A stretch of 49,591 nt of DNA from Pseudanabaena sp. SR411 (GTDB lineage Bacteria > Cyanobacteriota > Cyanobacteriia > Pseudanabaenales > Pseudanabaenaceae), in assembly GCF_002251945.1 (NCBI RefSeq), contig NZ_NDHW01000101.1, forward strand, positions 1-49,591. Direction: 5' to 3'. Of this stretch, positions 1-8,845 are shown one piece after another. The notes under the pieces were generated by a model. That model had not been told where the DNA came from. It saw nothing but the letters and a program-made list of their open reading frames with translations, and did not search any database. Positions within the stretch are counted from its first letter, which is position 1. Every line of letters begins with the position of its first letter. Made by a program: the position numbers and the translations under genes.

Positions 1-94
1 TCTCCTCTTCGGCTTCATATTTTAAAGTTTTTTTCTCCCACCTGCCAACGCTATTATTTGCTCCCTGCACCTGTTTCGTAATTGTTTTTCTCAT
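1..94 (-). CDS. N-terminal fragment of an unrecognised protein, cut by the left edge
   Basis: Reading leftwards from an ATG at 92-94 the frame stays open for 31 codons to the window edge. The visible N-terminus begins M-R-K-T-I-T-K-Q and continues with a G-R-W-E-K-K segment and a run of glutamates, so it is charged, with no signal peptide or membrane helix. I do not recognise the family from this much. No clear Shine-Dalgarno sequence precedes the ATG. The composition looks coding rather than random, but the fragment is short, so the call rests on frame openness and position only. Confidence 0.45.
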   Translation of the reverse strand, partial: MRKTITKQVQGANNSVGRWEKKTLKYEAEEE

Positions 95-132
95 TCCATT
101 ACGAGCGGAATGTGGGATATAAGTTTTGCTTA

Positions 133-177
133 CCAAAAGATGAGTGGCGGCGCGAAGCGCCGCCACTCATCTTTTGG
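133..177. repeat. Palindromic GGCGGCGC-cap repeat, copy 1
   Basis: Perfect inverted repeat: arms 133-153 and 157-177 (21 bp) with loop GAA. It starts CCAAAAGATGAGTGGC and ends in the constant GGCGGCGC cap. The flank at 118-130 (ATAAGTTTTGCTT) matches the outer end seen at 14407 and 22795. It sits two bases from the stop codon of the FolB-RNase HI gene and may serve as its terminator. Confidence 0.9.
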
Positions 178-179
178 GT

Positions 180-1118
180 TTACATATGCTGGGCGGTGTA
201 GCTGCGGGCGATCGCATCGCATCGCTCGTTATCAGGATCACCAGAATGTCCCTCTACCCAATGCCAGCGAATATTTGAGGTGTTGAGAGGATCGAGTTGT
301 TGCCAAAATTCTTGATTTTTGACGGGCTTATTGTCCTTGGTTTTCCAACCATTCTTTTTCCAGCCCTTGATCCATTTAGTAATGCCATCTAGAACATATT
401 TACTATCGGTATAGAGATCGACAGGTGTGGATTGCTTGTGAGTAGCGAGAAATTCTAGAGCAGCGATCGCACCTTGCAGTTCCATTTGGTTATTAGTGGT
501 TTCGCGAATACCGCCACCGAGTTCCTTGGTACTACCATCGGAGAAATGGATAACTACGCCCCAACCACCAGGACCTGGATTTTTGGAGCAAGCACCATCG
601 GTATGGATACTAATAATTTTTGGTGTTCCCGCATCTTCAGCTTTAGATTTTGGGCTTTCGGTTTTAGGTTCAGGACTAGATTCAGTTTGAATGCTTGTTT
701 CTAGCTTTGCCTGAGTGGTTTTAGCGGCGCTTGTTGTTGGGGAGTGAGAACGCGATCGCACAATTTCTACAGCAACAGAACCTTGGAAATTAGGAATTGG
801 GGGATGCTTGATTACCTTCACCTCGACCTGTGCGATTTTTGGGTCTTCGAGAAGGCTATCAGCGATCGCACCGACCAATCTCTCAATCAGTTTAAATTTC
901 TGAGTCTGAATTAAAGTTTCAATCTTGCGAATACAGGAAATATAGTTAACTGTATCTTCAATTTCATCGTTATGGGTGGACTTCTCAAAATCCACCCATA
1001 GGGTTGCATCCACCTCAAACCATTGTCCTAATACATTTTCTTCAGGGAGATATCCCACATATCCATAGGCTCTTACCCCTTTGAGATAAATTTTGTTGAA
1101 GTTTTTGCTTGTTGTCAT
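180..1118 (-). CDS. Dihydroneopterin aldolase (FolB) fused to ribonuclease HI
   Basis: Predicted bifunctional cytoplasmic protein of 312 aa. Residues about 8-121 match FolB, which converts 7,8-dihydroneopterin to 6-hydroxymethyl-dihydropterin and glycolaldehyde in folate synthesis; an EENVLGQ segment (26-32), E79 in L-I-E-R and K104 in V-I-K-H are visible. Residues about 168-309 match RNase HI, which cuts RNA in RNA-DNA hybrids. All four catalytic acids are present: D174 ([12 protein letters not shown]), E213 (QMEL), D238 (TDSKYV) and D301 (NERCD), plus H291. A Ser/Thr/Pro/Glu/Lys-rich linker (about 122-166), probably disordered, joins them. Each half has the normal family length, so this is a fusion and not a pair of fragments. 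The ATG at 1116-1118 starts the FolB domain at the expected distance. I do not know this as a standard fusion; each half looks active. Confidence 0.9.
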   Translation of the reverse strand: MTTSKNFNKIYLKGVRAYGYVGYLPEENVLGQWFEVDATLWVDFEKSTHNDEIEDTVNYISCIRKIETLIQTQKFKLIERLVGAIADSLLEDPKIAQVEVKVIKHPPIPNFQGSVAVEIVRSRSHSPTTSAAKTTQAKLETSIQTESSPEPKTESPKSKAEDAGTPKIISIHTDGACSKNPGPGGWGVVIHFSDGSTKELGGGIRETTNNQMELQGAIAALEFLATHKQSTPVDLYTDSKYVLDGITKWIKGWKKNGWKTKDNKPVKNQEFWQQLDPLNTSNIRWHWVEGHSGDPDNERCDAIARSYTAQHM

Positions 1119-1184
1119 TGATTTCCAGTCTGGTGATTGATTGATTTTATAGCCTAGAAAAAAAGCGGCAAAGCCTTGCTCTCT

Positions 1185-2918
1185 CTAGGCAGTTTGAGAA
1201 ATTACACGAATAATTTCTTGGATATTAACAGGCTTACTAATATAATCATTCATACCTGCATTTAAGCAATTTTGGCGATCAATATCGGAGAAACTCGCAG
1301 TTATTGCCACAATATGCGGTTGAGCAACCAGATTTTGACGAATCCATTTAGTTGCCGTGATCCCATCCATCTCTGGCATCTGCACATCCATTAGTACCAT
1401 ATCGTACATCTGAGTTTGCAAAGTATTAATTGCCTCTAGTCCATTATTGGCGATATCGACGGTGTAACCAAATTTTTGCATAATCAAAAATATCAATCTT
1501 TGGTTCATCGGATTGTCTTCTACTAGCAAAATCCGTAAAGGATATTTCTTCGCCATTTGTAAATCATGAAAAGTTGGATGCGTCTGAGCTTCTAAGGTCT
1601 GAGCGATCGCAGGTATAGAGATGGCGATCGTGAAATGGAATGATGCTCCTACCTTCGCAGGGTTTTCGCTAGTTGAATCTTCGCTAAGTTGATTCTGGAA
1701 TGTAGGATTTCCACCAATATGTCCAGCACTCTCGACCCAGATATGACCACCCATTAATTCCACTAGGCTTTTGCAAATGGCTAGTCCTAGTCCAGTGCCA
1801 CCATATTTACGACTGATGGAAGCATCAGCTTGGGTGAAGGGATTAAATAGCTTGGTAATGCGATCGCTCTCAATACCAATTCCTGTATCGGTAATGGTAA
1901 AGTGCAAAAAGTTTTGAGTTTTGAGTTCGTAGTCATCAGGCTGGATATTTGCATCTTGATAATTAACATTGATACTCACCTCACCTTGGTTGGTAAACTT
2001 AATCGCATTCCCCACGAGGTTAATTAAAATTTGGCGCAGGCGATATTCATCACCAATGATCGCCACAGGTACATTGGGTTGAATTGTATATTTTAGAAGA
2101 ATATTTTTATCGGTTGCCGCTTGATTGAGGAGATTGCATATAGCCTTCAAAATATCTTCAATTCTAAAAACTCGTTGTTCTAACTCCAGCATTCCCGACT
2201 CAATTTTTGAGAAGTCGAGAATGTCATTAATGATCGTCATCAGAGAATTCGCACTATCTTGGATAATCTGGGTATAGTTTTGTTGCTCTTCGGTTTGTTC
2301 TGTCATCATTAGTAGTTGAGCCATGCCCATCACGCCATTCATCGGAGTACGAATCTCATGACTCATGTTGGCGAGAAACTCACTCTTAGCTCGATTTGCT
2401 TTTTCCGCAGCTTCCTTGGCTTTGGCTAAATCTAGTTCTATTTGTTGACGCTCTTGAATCTCTTGTTTAAGCTGCTGATTTTGTTGAGTAAGTTGTTTTT
2501 GTTGGGCTTGGAGACTAGATTTTTGATGGAGGATCGTAAATTGATTTTTGACGCGGATAATGATTTCTTCAACTTGAAAAGGCTTAGTGATGTAGTCAAT
2601 ACCACCAACTTCAAAGGCTTTGACTTTATCAAAAGTTTGGTCTAGAGCGCTCAAAAAAATAATTGGAATTTCCGAGGTTTGTGCTTGGGATTTGAGATAT
2701 TGACAAACTTCATAGCCATTCATATCAGGCATCATGATGTCTAATAAAATCAATTCTGGTGGGTTGATTAGGGCTGCCTCGATCGCTTGCTTGCCACTCG
2801 TCACCCGCCGCACCTTATAGTTATGGTTAGAGAGAACCTCAGACAATAACCGAAGATTTTCTGGGCGATCATCAACAACGAGAATATCCCCGTCTAATGC
2901 TTCGGTTTTAACTTTCAT
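1185..2918 (-). CDS. REC-histidine kinase-REC hybrid signalling protein
   Basis: A 577-aa cytoplasmic phosphorelay protein. Domains in order: receiver about 11-125 (phospho-acceptor D60 in [14 protein letters not shown]112 in TKPF); Gln-rich coiled coil about 133-180; HisKA with H187 in [10 protein letters not shown]; HATPase about 290-430 with N box LVGNAIKF, G1 DTGIGI and G2 GTGLGL; second receiver about 461-575 with D511 in [11 protein letters not shown]. There is no membrane segment, no input domain other than the first receiver, and no DNA-binding output. Its ATG at 2916-2918 lies inside the last codons of the upstream four-GAF kinase gene (11-bp overlap), so the two are translationally coupled. 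The simplest reading is that the first receiver accepts phosphate from that photosensor kinase or a shared phosphotransfer protein; the final output is not encoded here. Confidence 0.92.
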   Translation of the reverse strand: MKVKTEALDGDILVVDDRPENLRLLSEVLSNHNYKVRRVTSGKQAIEAALINPPELILLDIMMPDMNGYEVCQYLKSQAQTSEIPIIFLSALDQTFDKVKAFEVGGIDYITKPFQVEEIIIRVKNQFTILHQKSSLQAQQKQLTQQNQQLKQEIQERQQIELDLAKAKEAAEKANRAKSEFLANMSHEIRTPMNGVMGMAQLLMMTEQTEEQQNYTQIIQDSANSLMTIINDILDFSKIESGMLELEQRVFRIEDILKAICNLLNQAATDKNILLKYTIQPNVPVAIIGDEYRLRQILINLVGNAIKFTNQGEVSINVNYQDANIQPDDYELKTQNFLHFTITDTGIGIESDRITKLFNPFTQADASISRKYGGTGLGLAICKSLVELMGGHIWVESAGHIGGNPTFQNQLSEDSTSENPAKVGASFHFTIAISIPAIAQTLEAQTHPTFHDLQMAKKYPLRILLVEDNPMNQRLIFLIMQKFGYTVDIANNGLEAINTLQTQMYDMVLMDVQMPEMDGITATKWIRQNLVAQPHIVAITASFSDIDRQNCLNAGMNDYISKPVNIQEIIRVISQTA

Positions 2919-5900
2919 TTGCTTGTAGGTTGAGGAATGGTTGAATAAGTTTCACAAGCTGATCGAGATGGAAGTTCTGTACTAAATCTTGAATCACACT
3001 TACCGTTGCAGGATGAGTGGTTTGGACTTGTTCTAACAGGGCAAAAATTGCCTCCTCATCAGCACCTCTTGCCGCTAAATGTAATGATTCTAACCATTGC
3101 CTCTCTAGGCTATCTAGCTCTTGAGTAATCGGTGGATGCTGATGAGATGATTCTTGATTGGAAGTCGGATCGGGTGGATTGTTTTCGGCATAGATATAAA
3201 CTACGCCCAAATGTTCGGCAATCTTATCAAAGATTAAGCCTTCCCGAAGTGGCTTGCTCACAAAATCATCACATCCTAGTTCCAATACTACTGAGCGCTG
3301 TTTATCAAATACACTGGCGGTCAAAGCTACGATTTTACAAGCTGAGTCGGGTGTTTCGGCGGCACGGATAGCACGAGTTGCTTCATATCCATCCATTACA
3401 GGCATTTGCATATCCATCCAGATGAGGTGTGGTTTCCATAATTGCCAGATGGCGATCGCTTCTCGACCATTTTCTGCTTCGCGAATCTCAAACTCTAAGG
3501 GTGCAAGCAGGTTCTTCATGAGATGACGGCTTTCCCATTTGTCATCGGCAAGTAAGATGCGGTATTTTGGCTGATTAGGGGCTAAGGCGATCGCTCGGCG
3601 TTTAACCTGTGGTGGTGGGACACTACTAGCTTGTGCCATTTGTACCTTGATGTTAAAGCTGACGATTGTACCTTTGCCCCAAGTACTTTCAACCTGAATA
3701 TCGCCGCCCATCAATTGCACAAAGCGTCTACTAATGGGCATTCCTAAACCCGTGCCATCTTGAGATCTACGTCCCGTTTCCGTTTGTACAAAGGCTTCAA
3801 ATAGATGATCCAACTCTTCGACTGCGATGCCAGGTCCTGTGTCGGTAACTTCAAAATAAAGCACACTATCTGTTCCCTCTTGATCTTCAGCGGCGATCGT
3901 CTCATCAGTTTCCAGCTTTGCGACTTGGAGAATAACTTGCCCCTGATTAGTAAACTTAACTGCATTCCCCACCAGATTGATTAAAACTTGCCGCAGCTTA
4001 CTTTCATCGGTTTGCACATATTGAGGGACATTAGCGGCAAAATCAAATACGAGTTGCAGGTTTTTAGATTTTGCCTTGAGTAAGAACATTTCTTTGAGAT
4101 TATTCAGTAGATTGTAGAGATCAAAACTGTTGGTATTCAGCTCTATTAGCCCTGCTTCGATTTTGGACATTTCGAGAACATCATTAAGTAATGTCAGTAA
4201 ATGTTCGCCACTACGGGCAATAATTCCCAGATGCTCTTTTTGGGTATGGTTCAGTAATGGATCGCGGGCTAATACTTGCGTAAAGCCAAGAATTGAATTG
4301 AGTGGAGTTCGCAATTCGTGGCTCATATGGGCAAGAAAATCACCTTTAGCGCGATTGGCGGCATCGGCATTGTCTTTCGCTTTTTTGAGTTGCACTAGCA
4401 GTTCTACCTGTTGAACGGCAACTCCCAATTGATTGCCTACTTGCGTGAGTAAGCTGAGTTCGCTAGTTTCCCAATTACGGCTACCAGAATTTTGGTAGGC
4501 AGCCAGTAATCCCCATAATTTATCCCCAACAAATACAGGAACGACCATATATGCTTGAATTTGATAGCTTTCGAGGATTTGAATATGGCAATCTGTCAGA
4601 TTTGCTTTATAAATATCATTTACAGCTAAAGATTCGTGTTTACGATAGCGTCCCCCTTGATGTTCTTGAAGATAGGTATCTTCCCAAATATTGTCGCAGT
4701 TAAAAAGCTGATCTAGAGGTAGCCAGTCATCGGTTTTGGATTCAAAAACAAATTCGCCACTCCAATCCTCAAAGAATCGATACACAACTACGCGATCGCA
4801 GTTGAGATTTTGACGGACTTCTTGAGTAGTAGCGAGAAAGATCGCGTCAATATCTAAGGTTTGGCGGATGCGTTCGATTACTCTCGCTAAAGCGCGTTCT
4901 TGCTCGGCAGCTTTAGCTTGCTGCGTAGTTTGAGCTTGCACCTTTGCTAATGCTTTTTGGAGTTCAATGGTCTGATTTTGCGATTGAGAAAATAGTTCCG
5001 CTTGCTGAAGGGCTACACCTAATTGGATCGCGATTTTACTAACAAATTCAATTTCTTTGGATTGCCATTGCCTAGGGTTGGAACATTGATGGATACATAG
5101 TAAACCCCATATTTCTGAACCTTTATATAGGGGAATCACAAGGTTGGCTCTCACCTGAAACCTTTCTAGAATCGCGATATGGCAATCACTTAAGCCTTCT
5201 TCATAGATATCAGCGATCGCCTTAAACCGACCTACCTGATAATTAGCGATATATTCATTACCAAAGCAATGATCTCGCACTTTGGCTTCTAGGGCGGAAA
5301 TATATTCTGGTAAGACATCCTCTGAGACGAATGTACCGTTTGTATAGTCATCAGAATCAAACTGAAATACCCCAACGCGATCGCTATTGAGCAGTTTCCG
5401 TACTTCCGTAGTAGCAGTTTGGAAGATCGTATCGATGTCTAAAGTCCGCCGAATTTTGTCGATTACTTGCGCTAAAGCTCTTTCTTGTTCAGCATCTCTG
5501 GCTAATTCATTGGCGCGTTTTTGAAGTTGAATTTCTAAAGTGGTTTGTAAGTCAGTTGAACGCTTTTGGACTTGCCCAAATAATTCTGCTTGCTGAATCG
5601 CGATACCCAACTGTGTACCGATTTGTACTAAGAAATTGACTTCAGGCTCTTGCCATTGGCGCACACCATGACTTTGAAATGCTGCTAGCAAACCCCATAG
5701 GTCTTTGCCTTTGTAGATCGCAATAATTGCATAAGCTCTAGCTTGATATCGCTCTAGAGCCTCGATGTAACAGGTTGAGAACCCTCCTACATAAATGTCA
5801 TCGCATACTCGAAATAGTTGACCGATGCTAAAGTTCCCTCCCTGCGTTTCCTGCAAATAAGTATCAGATCCTAGGGGCTTAGTGAGATTTTTGAGGGTGC

Positions 5901-6819
5901 ATTCACTAATATTCGCATTGAGTTCGGGATGATCTTTTTGGTAATCCACTAAAGAGCGCAAGCCTTCGGTCATGGACTCGACGACAAACTCGCCACTCCA
6001 GTCGGAATTGAAGCGATAGATAGTGACGCGATCAGCTTGTAGCAGTTGCCTGACCTCTTCGGTCGTCGTTTTAAAAATAGTGTCAAGATTAAGCGATCGC
6101 CTGATTTTGTTGATAATCGCGGCAACCGCTTTTTCGCGTCCTACGGCTTGTTCGATCGCACGGGTGAGATATTCTGATTGCGATCGCAGTTGGGCGACAA
6201 ATTCTGACTGTTGTAAAGCTACGTCTAAATGCATAGCAATCTGCTTAACAAAGTCAATTTCTGAGTCGAGCCATTGTCTTGGGGCTGAGCATTGGTGAAT
6301 ACAAAGCAATCCCCACAGGCGATCGCCATTAAGCAAAGGTACGACTAGATTAGCTTGGACTTGAAAGCGCTCAAGAATTTGAATATGACATTCTGGTAAA
6401 TCTTGAGCATAAATATCCGCACAAGCCCAAATCCTGCCTTGCTGGTAATATTTAGCATGATTTTTGCCAAAACAATGATCATTAATTTTGGCAGTTAACG
6501 TGGAGGCAAACTCTGGTAAGACATCTTCAGAGACAAATTCCCCACAAGTGAAAGTTGATGTTTCATCAAATCGATACATGCCCACGCGATCGGCATTTAA
6601 TAACTGTCGTACTTCAATCGCCGTTGACTTGAAAATGCTCTCTAAATCAAGGGATTCGCGAATCTTCGCAATTACGCTAAATAGTGCTTTTTGCTGAGCA
6701 AATTGAGGCTTTTCTAAGGCATCTGTAATTTCGGGCTGAGCAATCAACTTCAAAGCTTCCTGCTTATTAGCATTCAGCGATTCAGATTTTGCTAACTTGG
6801 TAGCCTTTTTGCCAGCCAT
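2908..6819 (-). CDS. Cyanobacteriochrome: four GAF domains, histidine kinase, receiver
   Basis: A 1303-aa soluble photosensor kinase. I chose the ATG at 6817-6819; the frame opens upstream only with a TTG at 6852. Four GAF domains (about 40-210, 240-410, 450-610, 650-810) are joined by helical linkers. Each has the chromophore-type cysteine: C144 (P-E-C-H), C350 (S-T-C-Y), C546 (S-D-C-H) and C744 (T-D-C-H). GAF1 and GAF3 also carry D-H-C-F (C116, C518), the DXCF signature of dual-cysteine blue-absorbing types. GAF2 and GAF4 instead carry [10 protein letters not shown] or [10 protein letters not shown] and DWSGEF, typical of red/green types. Then HisKA with H834 ([10 protein letters not shown]), HATPase ([20 protein letters not shown]), a receiver with D1136 ([11 protein letters not shown]), and a helical tail. 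Bilin attachment and colours follow from family knowledge and are not shown directly. It overlaps the next kinase gene by 11 bp. Confidence 0.93.
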   Translation of the reverse strand: MAGKKATKLAKSESLNANKQEALKLIAQPEITDALEKPQFAQQKALFSVIAKIRESLDLESIFKSTAIEVRQLLNADRVGMYRFDETSTFTCGEFVSEDVLPEFASTLTAKINDHCFGKNHAKYYQQGRIWACADIYAQDLPECHIQILERFQVQANLVVPLLNGDRLWGLLCIHQCSAPRQWLDSEIDFVKQIAMHLDVALQQSEFVAQLRSQSEYLTRAIEQAVGREKAVAAIINKIRRSLNLDTIFKTTTEEVRQLLQADRVTIYRFNSDWSGEFVVESMTEGLRSLVDYQKDHPELNANISECTLKNLTKPLGSDTYLQETQGGNFSIGQLFRVCDDIYVGGFSTCYIEALERYQARAYAIIAIYKGKDLWGLLAAFQSHGVRQWQEPEVNFLVQIGTQLGIAIQQAELFGQVQKRSTDLQTTLEIQLQKRANELARDAEQERALAQVIDKIRRTLDIDTIFQTATTEVRKLLNSDRVGVFQFDSDDYTNGTFVSEDVLPEYISALEAKVRDHCFGNEYIANYQVGRFKAIADIYEEGLSDCHIAILERFQVRANLVIPLYKGSEIWGLLCIHQCSNPRQWQSKEIEFVSKIAIQLGVALQQAELFSQSQNQTIELQKALAKVQAQTTQQAKAAEQERALARVIERIRQTLDIDAIFLATTQEVRQNLNCDRVVVYRFFEDWSGEFVFESKTDDWLPLDQLFNCDNIWEDTYLQEHQGGRYRKHESLAVNDIYKANLTDCHIQILESYQIQAYMVVPVFVGDKLWGLLAAYQNSGSRNWETSELSLLTQVGNQLGVAVQQVELLVQLKKAKDNADAANRAKGDFLAHMSHELRTPLNSILGFTQVLARDPLLNHTQKEHLGIIARSGEHLLTLLNDVLEMSKIEAGLIELNTNSFDLYNLLNNLKEMFLLKAKSKNLQLVFDFAANVPQYVQTDESKLRQVLINLVGNAVKFTNQGQVILQVAKLETDETIAAEDQEGTDSVLYFEVTDTGPGIAVEELDHLFEAFVQTETGRRSQDGTGLGMPISRRFVQLMGGDIQVESTWGKGTIVSFNIKVQMAQASSVPPPQVKRRAIALAPNQPKYRILLADDKWESRHLMKNLLAPLEFEIREAENGREAIAIWQLWKPHLIWMDMQMPVMDGYEATRAIRAAETPDSACKIVALTASVFDKQRSVVLELGCDDFVSKPLREGLIFDKIAEHLGVVYIYAENNPPDPTSNQESSHQHPPITQELDSLERQWLESLHLAARGADEEAIFALLEQVQTTHPATVSVIQDLVQNFHLDQLVKLIQPFLNLQANES

Positions 6820-6893
6820 CGTCAATTTACAAATACGTTGAGTTTTTAACAATTATATATCTGCGGTTAATACGGCTAGGTAATTGTTAAGAT

Positions 6894-6950
6894 ATAAAAC
6901 CCAAAAAGCAAAGGCGGCGCTCTGCGCCGCCTTTGCTTTTTGGGTTTTAT
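6894..6950. repeat. Palindromic GGCGGCGC-cap repeat, copy 2
   Basis: Perfect 27-bp arms (6894-6920 and 6924-6950) with loop TCT. The foot is ATAAAACCCAAA, the middle stem AAGCAAA, and the cap GGCGGCGC. It lies about 75 bp upstream of the cyanobacteriochrome start codon and downstream of rbgA (both on the minus strand), so it may separate the two transcription units. Confidence 0.92.
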
Positions 6951-6963
6951 GTCTATTTGGGGG

Positions 6964-6996
6964 AGAGAGTTGCGGCGCTTTGCGCCGCAACTCTCT
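6964..6996. repeat. Palindromic repeat, short-cap copy 3
   Basis: Perfect 15-bp arms (6964-6978 and 6982-6996), loop TTT, stem AGAGAGTTGCGGCGC. It is followed by a TTTTGGGGTTTAT foot that has no matching left foot. It lies between copy 2 and the rbgA stop codon. Confidence 0.85.
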
Positions 6997-7017
6997 TTTG
7001 GGGTTTATGTTTATTGT

Positions 7018-7857
7018 TCACAACGGTGGCATTTCTAAGGCGATCGCCCCTAATTTCCCTTTACGAAAGTCATATAAAATCAGCCTTGCAACTTTATCTA
7101 AATCGCCTTGAAACTTATTTAAAGCTGCGACTTCGTGAATATATTCAATTCCTGAAGTTACAGTTGCTGGATCAATCACGTAACGGCTGCTCAGCTTGGC
7201 ATTTAACTGGATCAGCAGATCTACTGCTTCCGCCGCCACTAATACATTGTCATAGGCTGCCTGACCGATATCATCACAAATAGCAAGCTTCATCGCCGCA
7301 TCTTGATCATGGAGCAAGGGTGGAATTACCCCAGGGGTGTCCAATAACTCGATCTCATCAGAAATTCTAATCCAACGTAACTGGCGAGTAACCCCCGGTT
7401 TATTGGCACTAGCAACCACTTTTTTCTTGAGTAACCGATTAATGAGCGCCGATTTGCCAACATTGGGGAAGCCGACGACTACAGCTCTCACGGGACGCGG
7501 CAACATGCCCCGACCACGCCGCCGTTCATTTACCTTTTCACCTGCGACTTGAGCCGCCTTGAGCAGATCCACCATGCCTTTGCCAGCCTGTGCATCGGTG
7601 AAATATGCCATGCGTTCCTGCTCGGTAAACCAGCGCATCCATTGCGTTTTCACCGTCGAAGAAATGGCATCAATGCGATTGCATACTAAAATATGCGACT
7701 TTCCCTCCACCCATTTTTCAATTTTGGGATGCTTGCTAGACATTAAAATGCGCGAATCACGCACCTCAATGACCACGTCCACCAATTTTAGTTGTTCTAA
7801 CAACTGCTTTTCAGCTTTGGCGATATGACCTGGATACCACTGAATTGGGCTTGCCAT
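7018..7857 (-). CDS. rbgA: Ribosome biogenesis GTPase RbgA/YlqF
   Basis: A 279-aa circularly permuted GTPase that helps mature the 50S ribosomal subunit. The permuted motif order is visible: G4-like N-R-I-D (60-63), G5-like region near 88-93 (DAQAGKG), then G1 GFPNVGKS (129-136), the G2 threonine in PGVTR (about 157), and G3 DTPG (173-176). The N-terminus IQWYPGHIAKAEK is typical of the family, as is the length. G4 is N-R-I-D instead of the more common N-K-x-D, a conservative change. The ATG at 7855-7857 gives the standard start. It is the only gene in its unit; palindromes lie downstream and a divergent TPM-domain gene begins 88 bp away. Confidence 0.93.
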   Translation of the reverse strand: MASPIQWYPGHIAKAEKQLLEQLKLVDVVIEVRDSRILMSSKHPKIEKWVEGKSHILVCNRIDAISSTVKTQWMRWFTEQERMAYFTDAQAGKGMVDLLKAAQVAGEKVNERRRGRGMLPRPVRAVVVGFPNVGKSALINRLLKKKVVASANKPGVTRQLRWIRISDEIELLDTPGVIPPLLHDQDAAMKLAICDDIGQAAYDNVLVAAEAVDLLIQLNAKLSSRYVIDPATVTSGIEYIHEVAALNKFQGDLDKVARLILYDFRKGKLGAIALEMPPL

Positions 7858-7945
7858 AGGAAAAAAATACGGAGAGAAAGTATCTTTAACTATATACTGC
7901 TGCTAAGATATTAAGAAATATTAAGATTAACTTTTAACAAAAATC

Positions 7946-8782
7946 ATGATTAAGCCCAATCTACAAAACTTTGCTCGGAGATTCGCTCAGAGATTTGGCG
8001 CGATCGCGATCGCCATATGTCTACCCTTGGCGATCGCCTTTACCCATATTCCTGCGGCTCATGCCTTTGATGCCCCAGAGTTATTGCCTGAAAAATATAC
8101 AAACGTAATTGATTTGGGACGGTTTTTAACTGATTCAGAAGAATTAGCTCTAGATCAAAAGTTAACTAAATTTGAAGAGCAAACAGGATGGAAATTGCGG
8201 GTTCTTACTCAAGTTGATCGCACCCCAGGGCGTGCAGTTAAGGAGTTTTGGGGATTAGATGATAATAGTGTGATGTTAGTCGCGGATGCACGCGGACGCA
8301 ACTTGCTAAATTTTAGTGTTGGTGATGCCATCTATCCGTTACTATCTCGCAGTTTCTGGATTGAGTTGCAATCACGATATGGTAATCAGTTTTATGTACG
8401 CGAGCAGGGACATAATCAATCAATTTTGTCGGCTATTGAGGCGATCGCTACCTGTCTCGATCAAGATGGTTGTGCAGTGGTTCCAGGGATTCCCCAAGAG
8501 CAATGGATTCTCACTTTGATTACTTCCATTGTCGGTGGTGTCGTATTTGGATTTGCGGGACATCCTCGGAAAGATGGGGAAATCTTTGCTTGGAAATGGG
8601 CTTTAATCTTTACACCGCTTTGGGGAATGTTGTTTATCTCTTTTGGTTTAGGGCCCGTACTGACGCGCACGAGTGAATGGGTTCCCATTGTTCGCAATGT
8701 GGCGGGTTTTGTCGGTGGTGCAGTAATTGCGTATTTGATTCCTTCACCAAAACGAGTGACTCCATCACCTGAAGCAAGATAA
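7946..8782 (+). CDS. TPM-domain protein, thylakoid lumen 15-kDa/Psb32-like
   Basis: A 278-aa exported or membrane-anchored protein. Residues 1-40 form a signal peptide (hydrophobic run 18-33, cleavage probably after A-H-A at 40). A TPM domain covers about 50-175 (TGWKLRVLTQ, RTPGRAV, WGLDDNSVMLVAD, NVGD-like FSVGDAIYPLL). Three hydrophobic segments follow, at about 187-205, 212-235 and 248-267. Family knowledge: TPM proteins of chloroplasts and cyanobacteria (Psb32, TLP18.3 and the 15-kDa lumen protein) are linked to photosystem II protection or repair, with phosphatase activity reported for some. The RTPG and WGLDD segments look closer to the 15-kDa lumen type, so I do not assign psb32. HIP1 sites crowd the signal-peptide codons. 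The stop codon overlaps a terminator hairpin. Confidence 0.82.
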   Translation: MIKPNLQNFARRFAQRFGAIAIAICLPLAIAFTHIPAAHAFDAPELLPEKYTNVIDLGRFLTDSEELALDQKLTKFEEQTGWKLRVLTQVDRTPGRAVKEFWGLDDNSVMLVADARGRNLLNFSVGDAIYPLLSRSFWIELQSRYGNQFYVREQGHNQSILSAIEAIATCLDQDGCAVVPGIPQEQWILTLITSIVGGVVFGFAGHPRKDGEIFAWKWALIFTPLWGMLFISFGLGPVLTRTSEWVPIVRNVAGFVGGAVIAYLIPSPKRVTPSPEAR

Positions 8783-8815
8783 ATAAAAAGCGGCGCGATG
8801 CGCCGCTTTTTATTT
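8781..8815. terminator. Bidirectional terminator, GCGGCGC-cap type
   Basis: Perfect 16-bp arms (8781-8796 and 8800-8815) with loop GAT. The A-rich foot gives T-runs on both strands, so it can end the TPM gene (plus) and the metalloprotease gene (minus), which converge here. The cap relates it to the palindrome family. Confidence 0.85.
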
Positions 8816-8845
8816 GCAATCAAGATCAGCGCTTTGCGCTGGAAA

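Noticed and set aside
7018-7111. Plus-strand frames overlapping the end of rbgA
   Set aside because: They run through palindromic repeats and the complement of a well-supported gene and have no recognisable protein features.
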